This document shows, one piece after another, positions 1 to 5,586 of a DNA stretch of 10,129 bases (the stretch's first letter is position 1; each line of letters starts with the position of its first letter). Position numbers and translations under genes: made by a program. The notes beneath the pieces are model-generated. The model had not been told where the DNA came from, searched no databases, and was given only the letters and a program-made list of their open reading frames with translations. This DNA comes from an uncultured Archangium sp. (GTDB lineage: Bacteria > Myxococcota > Myxococcia > Myxococcales > Myxococcaceae). The DNA is taken from the NCBI GenBank assembly GCA_946479335.1, contig CAMLFP010000196.1, positions 1-10,129 on the forward strand. Reading direction: 5' to 3'.

Positions 1-1
1 C

Positions 2-1273
2 CCGCCGCTGTTCCCCACGGAGCTGAGCCTCTGGGCGAGCGCGAAGTTCGACCCGATGCACGCGGCGGCTGGCGGAGTGCCTCCCGAGACGACGCCCTTC
101 TTCCCCGCGCTCAAACCGGGCGCGCCCATCAAGCCGAAGACCAAGGTCGTCATCATCGGCGGCGGCATCATGGGCCTGGCGCTCGCGTGGAACCTCACGG
201 AGCGCGGTGAACACGACGTGGTCGTCATCGAGCGCGGCTACCTGTGCGCCGGCGCGTCTGGCCGCAACGGCGGCGGCATCCGCGCGCAGTGGGGCACGCC
301 CACGCTCATCACCCTCGCGCGCCGGAGCATCGAGCTCATGAAGCGCTTCGCGCGCGACATGGGCATCAACGTCTGGTTCCGCCAGGGCGGCTACCTGTTC
401 CTCGCGAAGTCAGACGAGATCGCGCGGCGCCTCGAGCGCACCGCGAAGCTGCACAACCAGTTCGGCGTGCCGACCGAGATCCTCACCGCTGACGGCGCGC
501 GCGACGTGGTGCCGGAGCTGGAGCTCCACGGCGTGAAGGCCGCCGCGTGGAACCCGAAGGACGCCGTCATCTTCCCGTGGGCGTTCGTCTGGGGTTACGC
601 GAAGCAGGCCCAGGCGCGCGGCGTCACCATCGAGACCTTCACGCAGGTGCAGGGCTTCGAGCAGCGCAACGGGCGCATCAACAAGGTCATCACCGATCGC
701 GGAGACATCGAGTGCGAGACGGTGGTGCTGGCCGCCGGCGCGTGGAGCCCGGAGGTCGCGAAGCTCGCCGGCGTGCATCTCCCCAACGAGCCGCACCGCC
801 ATGAGATCTGCAGCACCGAGCCGCTCAAGCCGTTCCTCGGGCCGTTGGTGTCGGTGCTCGACTCCGGCATCTACTTCTCGCAGTCGATGCGCGGAGAGCT
901 GGTCGGCGGCATGGGTGACCCGCGGGAGCCCGGGGGCATGAACCTCGGCTCGACCTCGCGCTTCCTGACCCGCTATTCGCAGGCGCTGACCGAACTCATG
1001 CCGCGCGTCGGACACCTGAAAGTTCTTCGCCAGTGGGCCGGGCCGTACGACGTCACGCCCGACAACTCACCGATTCTGGGCCGCACGCCGGGCGTCGCGA
1101 ACCTGCTGCAGATGAGCGGCTTCGTCGGGCACGGCTTCATGATGGCGCCCGCCGTCGCGGAGCGCATGGCGAAGTGGATGACGACCGGCGAGTCAGACGA
1201 GCTCTTCGAACGCTTCACGCTCCAGCGCTTCGCCGAGGGCCGCCTCGAGCGCGAAGACATGGTCATCGGCTGA
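2..1273 (+). CDS. FAD-dependent oxidoreductase, DAO family (5' end probably outside the window)
   Basis: Flavoprotein of the D-amino-acid oxidase/sarcosine oxidase beta fold, expected to oxidise an amine or amino/imino acid; the substrate is unknown. Counting from the ATG at 56, a dinucleotide-binding Rossmann motif GGGIMG lies at residues 35-40 after the hydrophobic strand VVII. An acidic residue (E59) ends the second strand, and the flavin-contacting segment SGRNGGG is at 68-74. The C-terminus has the usual family ending, with a DNSPILG segment followed by GFVGHGFMMAPA. The frame is open from base 2 to the ATG at 56 with normal coding third positions, and no good ribosome binding site precedes that ATG. 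I therefore think the true start is upstream and that about 30 or more residues precede the Rossmann motif. The alternative is a start at 56 (405 aa). The TGA stop at 1271-1273 overlaps the first degenerate unit of the downstream repeat array. Family is secure, specific function is not. Confidence 0.88.
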   Translation, partial: PPLFPTELSLWASAKFDPMHAAAGGVPPETTPFFPALKPGAPIKPKTKVVIIGGGIMGLALAWNLTERGEHDVVVIERGYLCAGASGRNGGGIRAQWGTPTLITLARRSIELMKRFARDMGINVWFRQGGYLFLAKSDEIARRLERTAKLHNQFGVPTEILTADGARDVVPELELHGVKAAAWNPKDAVIFPWAFVWGYAKQAQARGVTIETFTQVQGFEQRNGRINKVITDRGDIECETVVLAAGAWSPEVAKLAGVHLPNEPHRHEICSTEPLKPFLGPLVSVLDSGIYFSQSMRGELVGGMGDPREPGGMNLGSTSRFLTRYSQALTELMPRVGHLKVLRQWAGPYDVTPDNSPILGRTPGVANLLQMSGFVGHGFMMAPAVAERMAKWMTTGESDELFERFTLQRFAEGRLEREDMVIG

Positions 1274-1299
1274 CCATCGTCGTCTCGCCCCACCTGGAG

Positions 1300-1320
1300 G
1301 GCGGACCTCGTTTGTCCGCC
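1300..1320 (+). other. Stem-loop downstream of the oxidoreductase gene
   Basis: GGCGGAC, a 7-nt loop (CTCGTTT), then GTCCGCC: a perfect 7-bp stem 27 bases after the stop codon. No T-tract follows, so it is at best a weak or Rho-assisted transcription end. Its centre (1310) lies exactly 32 bp before the centre of the first clear palindrome of the array, so it may instead be a diverged array unit. Confidence 0.45.
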
Positions 1321-1430
1321 ACCGCTCCAGCCGGAGATGAACTTCGTCCACCGGCGCACGCACCCGAGACGAAGTTGGTCCTGACCGCCGCGAGGCGAGA
1401 TGAACTTCGCCCACCCGTGCGCACCGTCGA

Positions 1431-1621
1431 GATGAGTTCATCCCGACCCACCGCGATGCGAGACGAACTTCGTCCAGCGGTCCGCACCATCGAGATGAAG
1501 CTCATCCTGACCCACCGCGATGCGGGACGAACTTCGTCCCGCGGTCCGCACCATCGAGATGAAGTTCATCCCGACCCACCGCGATGCGAGACGAACTTCG
1601 TCCAGCGGTCCGCACCATCGA
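1431..1621. repeat. Three near-identical 64-bp tandem units at the core of the palindrome array
   Basis: Units 1431-1493, 1494-1557 and 1558-1621 each contain a 'T-type' dyad (GATGAAGTTCATC), a spacer of the form CCGACCCACCGCGATGCGA, a 'C-type' dyad (GACGAACTTCGTC), and a spacer of the form CAGCGGTCCGCACCATCGA. They differ by only a few bases, and the first unit has lost one base in its T-type dyad. This indicates recent tandem duplication or homogenisation inside an older array whose flanking spacers have diverged. Because 64 is not a multiple of three, successive units fall in different reading frames, which argues against a coding repeat. Confidence 0.9.
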
Positions 1622-1715
1622 GATGAAGTTCATCCGGGGTCTCGCGAGCCCGAGATGAACTTCGTCCCGCGACTTTTTAGGCCGAGACAAAGTCATCCAC
1701 CTCGGACCACCCAGA

Positions 1716-1736
1716 GGAACAAGTTCGTCTTGTTCC
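1716..1736. other. Stem-loop at the right end of the palindrome array
   Basis: GGAACAAG (1716-1723), a 5-nt loop TTCGT, then CTTGTTCC (1729-1736): a perfect 8-bp stem between the two convergent stop codons, 23 bases beyond the SET gene stop on the reverse strand. It overlaps the thirteenth array unit. No T-run follows on either strand, so a terminator role is possible but unproven. Confidence 0.45.
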
Positions 1737-1759
1737 GCGGAGTTGCAAGACGAAGTTGG

Positions 1760-2158
1760 CTACTTCTCGACGATCCACCCGCGGCACTGCTTCGCGCCGC
1801 AGTTGCAGCGCTCCTTGAGCTCTTCAGGGAAGGCGTAGTCGAAGAAGAGTTCCTCACCGGGCTTGAGATCTCGCAGCGCCTGCAGCTGCGCCCACCCGTT
1901 GCCAGATTTGGTCACGCCCGCCTCCACCACCACGTTGGGCGCGCACGAATGGTTCAACCACCGCGTCTGGTCGACCATGTCGAAGAACACGCCCTCGTCG
2001 AGAATCAACGAGTACGTGTCGTCGCGCCGTTCGCCTGCGCGCCACAGCACGCCTTCCACGTTGCAGATGACGCTGCCTTTTCGGCGCGCGCGGGTGGTGA
2101 TGACGCCGTAGCCCTGCACCGGCGAGCGGATGACTTGAAGACCGGGGATGCGTGCCAC
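1760..2158 (-). CDS. Small SET-domain protein (predicted lysine methyltransferase)
   Basis: A 132-residue stand-alone SET domain, predicted to transfer a methyl group from S-adenosylmethionine to a protein lysine. Visible landmarks in order: GYG at 16-18 (cofactor-side GxG), the pseudoknot motif NHSCAPN at 69-75, GEELFFDY at 101-108 with the catalytic-site tyrosine, and a post-SET-like CNC...C cluster (C118, C120, C125). That is essentially a minimal SET domain with no extra targeting domain. The start is GTG at 2158, chosen because an excellent AGGGGAG ribosome binding site sits 5 bases upstream. It lies 10 bases after the stop of the membrane-protein gene, so it is probably translationally coupled as last gene of a three-gene unit. 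The stop codon touches the last palindrome of the repeat array. Bacterial SET proteins are often thought to be of horizontal origin; the target here is unknown. Confidence 0.9.
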   Translation of the reverse strand: MARIPGLQVIRSPVQGYGVITTRARRKGSVICNVEGVLWRAGERRDDTYSLILDEGVFFDMVDQTRWLNHSCAPNVVVEAGVTKSGNGWAQLQALRDLKPGEELFFDYAFPEELKERCNCGAKQCRGWIVEK

Positions 2159-2163
2159 GCGCG

Positions 2164-2170
2164 CTCCCCT
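2164..2170 (-). promoter_or_regulatory. Strong Shine-Dalgarno for the SET-domain gene
   Basis: AGGGGAG on the reverse strand, 5 bases before the GTG start at 2158. It overlaps the TAG stop codon (2169-2171) of the preceding gene, which suits re-initiation coupling. It decides the GTG start. Confidence 0.6.
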
Positions 2171-2618
2171 ACCGCACGAGGCGCGACAATTCGATCAACA
2201 CCGTCTCGGTGACGCACAGCCCGATGATGACGCCGTGGGTGGCGGTGCGGCCGGGCCCGGGGTTCACCGCGCCGAAGTGCGCCGCCAGGCCTCCGACGGC
2301 CGCGCCCGCGAGCCCGATGCCCACCGTGGTCAGCACGTAGGTCAGCAACCCCCACGGGTTCTTGCGCCCCGAGAGGGCCAGCATCGTCACACTCGCGCTG
2401 ACCAGCCCCAGCGACGCCACGCCGCCCGCGATGGCGAGCGGGTGACCTGACGGCCGGTCTCCGGTGAGCACCGCGCCGATGGTGTACGCGCTGGTCACCG
2501 CGAGCCCGACCGCGCCGATGAGAAGCCCATCACGCACCCGCGAAGGCGTCTTGTCCGCAACCGGCGCCGGCGCGTCACCGGCATGCAGCGTCAGCGCGAG
2601 GACGAGAACGGGCAGCAC
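2169..2618 (-). CDS. Small hypothetical membrane protein
   Basis: A 149-residue protein I do not recognise. A hydrophobic N-terminus (residues 1-12, then HAGDA) looks like a short signal peptide or first membrane segment. Further hydrophobic stretches rich in Gly, Ala and Val lie at about 31-52, 60-83, 89-115 and 127-145, so four membrane helices are likely. Soluble parts are minimal and there are no obvious catalytic residues. The GTG start at 2618 is constrained by an in-frame TGA at 2639-2637, which is also the stop of the upstream EEP-family gene; only 18 bases separate the two genes. The next gene (SET) begins 10 bases after this stop. The tight spacing makes it the middle member of a probable operon, but that context does not reveal a role. 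Confidence 0.8.
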   Translation of the reverse strand: MLPVLVLALTLHAGDAPAPVADKTPSRVRDGLLIGAVGLAVTSAYTIGAVLTGDRPSGHPLAIAGGVASLGLVSASVTMLALSGRKNPWGLLTYVLTTVGIGLAGAAVGGLAAHFGAVNPGPGRTATHGVIIGLCVTETVLIELSRLVR

Positions 2619-2636
2619 CGCGCTGGAACGTACAAC

Positions 2637-3335
2637 TCACTTCGTCGCGAGGCGCGCGGGAATCGAGATGTCGGCCACCACCGGGTGGTGATCGCTGTGG
2701 CGCTGCGGCAGCCGGTGCATGTTGCTGAACTTGATGCCCGGCGTCGCGAGGAAGCCGTCGATGGAGTTCGGCGGCGCGTGCCACTTGAGCCCCGTCGCCC
2801 GCGCCATGCGCTGCGGGTTGACCTGGTTCGCGTCCATGCCGATCACGATGGGCAGCTTCGAGCTCTTCACGAAGCGCGCGAGGTTGCGATCGAACTCACC
2901 CCAGAGACGATCGAAGCGCTTCGGCGGGCGGTGCACCGAGACCATGCGCACCTTCTGACCGTTGACGTCCATGTCGACGTAGGAGATCCACCGGGCGAGC
3001 ATCTTGGCGCCGTGCGGGTCGACGCCGAGCGCGAGGCCGCGGTCGAGCGCCTTCGCCTTGCGCTTCTTCCACAGCAGCCCGACGCCGGCCTGATCGTCGC
3101 GCTTGCCCTGCTGCACGCCCCACTTCGAGGCGTCGGGGCGCTGCTTGCGCAAGCGCGTGTTCTTCGCCTCCTGCACCATCACCACGTCGGCCTTCACGTG
3201 ACGCACGTCGGAGAAGCCGTCGGTGAAGTCGTCATTGGTGGTGGCGATCGTCAGTTTCGTGGGGCCTTTGTGGTGCTTCACCGGGGCGAGCTGCGACGGC
3301 GGGCAACGCGGGATCGGCGGGGCGGCGACTTTCAT
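2637..3335 (-). CDS. Endonuclease/exonuclease/phosphatase (EEP) family protein
   Basis: A metal-dependent phosphodiesterase/nuclease-fold protein of 232 residues. The DNase I-like EEP signature is present in order: TTN with N34 (metal region), VQEA with metal-binding E56, SVHRPP with H135, the GMDAN pair D168/N170, SIDGFLA with D193, and the terminal SDHHP motif with D215 and H216. All expected catalytic positions look intact. There is no signal peptide or membrane segment (the N-terminus is proline-rich), so a cytoplasmic location is expected. Substrate could be DNA, RNA, a phosphoinositide or another phosphodiester; the family does not decide. The ATG at 3335 has only a weak upstream GAG. 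It is the first gene of the three-gene reverse unit and is divergent from the Ser/Thr kinase gene. Confidence 0.9.
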   Translation of the reverse strand: MKVAAPPIPRCPPSQLAPVKHHKGPTKLTIATTNDDFTDGFSDVRHVKADVVMVQEAKNTRLRKQRPDASKWGVQQGKRDDQAGVGLLWKKRKAKALDRGLALGVDPHGAKMLARWISYVDMDVNGQKVRMVSVHRPPKRFDRLWGEFDRNLARFVKSSKLPIVIGMDANQVNPQRMARATGLKWHAPPNSIDGFLATPGIKFSNMHRLPQRHSDHHPVVADISIPARLATK

Positions 3336-3441
3336 GCCCGATTCTCGGCGTCATGTAGGTGCAGGTATTTCGAGGCGTCTGTCAGGCTGATTTACGGACG
3401 CACAACGTTTCTCAACGGTCGCCGAAAGCGACGCCGTTACG
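3336..3441. promoter_or_regulatory. Divergent intergenic region, probable promoters for the EEP unit and the kinase
   Basis: This 106-bp gap separates the starts of two divergently oriented genes and so should carry both promoters. On the reverse strand TTGAGA (3415-3410) followed after 15 bases by TAAATC is a loose sigma70-like candidate for the EEP unit. I see no convincing forward -10/-35 pair and no GGCAC-N5-TTGC sigma54 site. The region is visibly more AT-rich than the flanking genes. Confidence 0.35.
3414..3438 (+). promoter_or_regulatory. Imperfect stem-loop just upstream of the kinase start codon
   Basis: AACGG then TCGC, loop CGAAA, then GCGA, a 2-base bulge, and CCGTT: nine base pairs interrupted by one bulge, ending 3 bases before ATG 3442. 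In RNA this would cover the ribosome-binding region of that start, where no good Shine-Dalgarno is visible. In DNA it could be an operator. Either it regulates the gene, or the second ATG at 3451 is the real start. Confidence 0.35.
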
Positions 3442-4656
3442 ATGGCGCGCATGAGCGAGCCGCTTTCTGGAGATTCGATCTCGGGCGAGACGCACATTTC
3501 TCCCGCGGCGTCGCAGCAGGTGACGGTCAGCGGAGGCACGTTGCGCTCCACGGTGCTGCCGCAGATCGAATGGGAGGGCCCCACGCCGAAGGTGAAGCCG
3601 TCGGAGCGCCAGCGCTTCGAGGAGCTCGGGTTGCTCGGCGAAGGCGGCATGGGCGAGGTGGTGCTGGCGATGGACCACGACATCGCGCGGCAGGTGGCGC
3701 TCAAGCGGTTGCCGGAGAACTGCGACCTGGGGCGCGTGCTGCGCTTCGCCGAGGAGATCCGCACCGTCGGCCAGCTCGAGCACCCGAACATCGTGCCGGT
3801 GCACGACGTCGGGGTCGACTCCGCGGGCCGCTACTACTTCGTGATGAAGCACCTGCGCGGCGAGACGCTGGAGTCGATCATCGCGCGCCTCAAGGCCGGC
3901 GACGACGCGGCGCACGCGCGCTTCACGATGGAGGTGCGCACGCAGATCTTCCTCTCGGTGCTCAACGCGATGGCCTACGCGCACCAGCAGGGTTTCATCC
4001 ACCGCGATCTCAAACCCGCGAACATCATGGTGGGCCCCTACGGCGAAGTGACGGTGATGGACTGGGGTCTCGCCAAGCGCATCCGCGGCGCCGAGCAGCG
4101 CCCGGAGCTGCCGATGACGCAGAGCCGCGAGCGCACCGTGCTCCAGACGCAGGTGGGCGCGGTGATGGGCACGCCGCTGTACATGTCTCCGGAGCAGGCG
4201 CGCGGCGCGCACAACGAGGTCGACGAGCGCAGCGACCTCTACGCGTTGACGGTCATCTTCCACGAGTTCCTCCACCTCGATCACTACCTCGCCGGCCGCG
4301 GCGGGCTGCAGGAGGTGCTGGCGGGCGTGCAGGCCACCACGCCGGTGCTGCACAAGATGAACACCCGCGCGGCGCGCTACCAGGTGCCCGCCGACCTCGA
4401 CTGGTTCCTCGCGCGCGGCTTCAAGAAGGCGCCGGCCGAGCGCTACCAGTCGGTGCAGGAGATGCACGACGAGCTGCAGCGCATCATCCGCGGGGAGTGC
4501 CGCGTGCAATGCCACCGCACCTTCATGAAGCGCATGCTGGGTGAGGCGCAGCGCGGGCTCGATCGCTACCCGGTGGCGATGGTCACCGCGAGCGTCGCGG
4601 TGCTGGGGCTCGCGGGCTTCACCGTGGTGCAGACCGTGATGGCTCTGCTGCAGTGA
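3442..4656 (+). CDS. Hanks-type Ser/Thr protein kinase with C-terminal membrane anchor
   Basis: A 404-residue eukaryotic-like kinase that phosphorylates Ser/Thr on partner proteins. The first 55 or so residues are a Ser/Thr-rich linker. The kinase domain spans about 58-350: glycine loop GEGGMG (66-71), VALK with K88, helix-C glutamate E104/E105, catalytic loop HRDLKPAN (187-194), metal-binding DWG (207-209, in place of DFG), and MSPEQ (248-252, APE position). All catalytic residues are present, so it should be active. The activation segment (about 210-248) is long and Ser/Thr-rich. One hydrophobic helix lies at about 377-401 and the protein ends at 404, so there is no extracytoplasmic sensor: a tail-anchored cytoplasmic kinase. 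The start could be ATG 3442 or 3451 (MSEPL); neither has a good ribosome binding site. It is convergent with the lipid-kinase gene, whose stop is 12 bases away. Confidence 0.95.
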   Translation: MARMSEPLSGDSISGETHISPAASQQVTVSGGTLRSTVLPQIEWEGPTPKVKPSERQRFEELGLLGEGGMGEVVLAMDHDIARQVALKRLPENCDLGRVLRFAEEIRTVGQLEHPNIVPVHDVGVDSAGRYYFVMKHLRGETLESIIARLKAGDDAAHARFTMEVRTQIFLSVLNAMAYAHQQGFIHRDLKPANIMVGPYGEVTVMDWGLAKRIRGAEQRPELPMTQSRERTVLQTQVGAVMGTPLYMSPEQARGAHNEVDERSDLYALTVIFHEFLHLDHYLAGRGGLQEVLAGVQATTPVLHKMNTRAARYQVPADLDWFLARGFKKAPAERYQSVQEMHDELQRIIRGECRVQCHRTFMKRMLGEAQRGLDRYPVAMVTASVAVLGLAGFTVVQTVMALLQ

Positions 4657-4668
4657 GCGCTGGAGCCG

Positions 4669-5586
4669 TCACACCTTGAGGCGGATGGCGCCGGGCAGCA
4701 TCGTGAAGCGCGCGGGGAGCCGGCCCGGTTGTTCGCCGTCGCAGTCGATGAGCACCTTCTCGTCGCTGGTGGCGTACACCGTCTTCGCGCGGAGCGTGCG
4801 CGTGCCCTTCCAGTTGACGTGCGCGCCTGAGTACACGCCCTTGCTGCGGATGACGAAGTCGCTGAGCGTGTAGCCGGTCCACACCGTGACGTCGAAGAGC
4901 CCGTCGCTGACGTCGGCCTCCGGCGCCACCTTCATGCCGCCGCCGAAGTAGCGGCCGTTGCACACCGAGAGCGTGGTGACGGTGAGCGCCTCTTCGGGGC
5001 CGCCGTCGAACGACACGCGCACCCGGGCGTCCTGGTACTTCGTGAGGGCCTTGAGCGAGCCGAGCATGAACGACACCGTGCCGCCGAAGACCTTCGAGGT
5101 GCGGTTGACCTCTTCATCGACGAGCCCGGAGACGCCGAAGCTGCAGATGTTCGCGAAGTAGCGCTGCCTGGTGGTGTTGTCGTGCGCGAGGTACTCCAGC
5201 AGGCCGACGTCGAACGGGCGCGTGTCGGGCGTCTTCAAGCGCGCGATGGCCGCGTCGGAGTCGAGGTCCCAATCGAAGGTCTTGCGGAAGTCGCCGCCGG
5301 TGCCGCGCGGCAACACGCCGAGGGCCGCCTGGGGGTTCAAGACCTTCCCGTCTTCGAAGAAGCCGTTGGTGACCTCGTTGATGGTGCCGTCGCCGCCGAC
5401 CGCGACGATGCACTCGTAGCCATTCTTGATGGCCCGCCGCGTGATGTGCATCGCGTCCATCTCGCCGCGGGTGAACTCCACGCCGAAGTCAGACAGCGTG
5501 CGGCCGATGGTGGCCGCCAGTTCGCCCCAGCGGCGGCCGGTGTTGCCGTTGGCGCTCTTGGGGTTCACGACGAAGAAGGTCTTCAT
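4669..5586 (-). CDS. Diacylglycerol kinase family lipid kinase (YegS/DgkB-like)
   Basis: A 305-residue soluble lipid kinase of the DAGK catalytic family, expected to phosphorylate diacylglycerol or a related lipid alcohol with ATP at the inner membrane face. Landmarks: N-terminal FFVVNPKSANG (4-14), nucleotide-binding GGDGTINEV (64-72), GTGGDF (95-100, the position usually GTxNDF), GGGMKVAPEA (215-224), and the C-terminal DGE at 283-285. Length is typical. The ATG at 5586 is chosen because GGAGAG lies 4 bases upstream, and the upstream gene's TGA directly abuts it (TGAATG), so the two are probably translationally coupled. It is the last gene of a four-gene reverse block with flavin and Fe-S oxidoreductases, which supports a lipid-metabolic role. 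It could also act on sphingoid or other lipid substrates; sequence does not decide. Confidence 0.93.
   Translation of the reverse strand: MKTFFVVNPKSANGNTGRRWGELAATIGRTLSDFGVEFTRGEMDAMHITRRAIKNGYECIVAVGGDGTINEVTNGFFEDGKVLNPQAALGVLPRGTGGDFRKTFDWDLDSDAAIARLKTPDTRPFDVGLLEYLAHDNTTRQRYFANICSFGVSGLVDEEVNRTSKVFGGTVSFMLGSLKALTKYQDARVRVSFDGGPEEALTVTTLSVCNGRYFGGGMKVAPEADVSDGLFDVTVWTGYTLSDFVIRSKGVYSGAHVNWKGTRTLRAKTVYATSDEKVLIDCDGEQPGRLPARFTMLPGAIRLKV

Larger units (their letters stand above)
1272..1761. repeat. Phased array of 13-bp palindromes (about 32-bp period) filling a convergent intergenic region
   Basis: A 13-bp dyad, consensus GAYGAASTTCRTC, usually preceded by CGA, recurs with starts at 1336, 1368, 1399, 1431, 1462, 1494, 1526, 1558, 1590, 1622, 1654, 1686, 1717 and 1749. 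Spacing is 31-32 bp throughout (mean about 31.8), close to three helical turns. Copies at 1431 and 1686 are 12 bp, and the centre-to-centre spacing is still kept. Two degenerate copies lie in register upstream: GACCTCGTTTGTC at 1304 and GACCATCGTCGTC at 1272. Intervening spacers are 19 bp (one of 18). Those in the centre are near-identical and those at both ends are unrelated. The tract starts on the stop codon of the oxidoreductase gene and ends on the stop codon of the SET gene. Frames through it are not gene-like. Function unknown; a multi-site protein-binding array is my preferred inference. Positions were counted by hand. Confidence 0.9.

Noticed and set aside
1654..1677. Intrinsic terminator: palindrome at 1654-1666 followed by five T's at 1673-1677
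   Set aside because: The stem is short with a G-U pair and the T-run is separated by six GC-rich bases, so it does not meet the usual pattern.
1263..1700. Repeat-rich small proteins translated through the array on both strands
   Set aside because: The 64-bp units shift frame at each copy, the ORFs start and stop arbitrarily, and no ribosome binding site or family resemblance is seen.
1336..1761. CRISPR array, from regular repeats and 19-bp spacers
   Set aside because: The repeat core is only 13 bp, the spacers are too short, several spacers are copies of each other, and no cas gene is nearby.
3412..4515. A 367-codon reverse frame antisense to the kinase
   Set aside because: His/Arg/Leu/Ala-biased composition mirrors the kinase codons; no domain or start signal.
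2583..4544. A 653-codon forward open frame
   Set aside because: It runs antisense to the EEP-family gene and out of frame through the kinase gene, both of which have intact catalytic motifs. Its Arg/His/Ala-rich product is typical of a GC-rich shadow frame.
4657..4668. Terminator between the convergent kinase and lipid-kinase genes
   Set aside because: Only 12 bases separate the stops and no stem-loop with a T-run is visible there.
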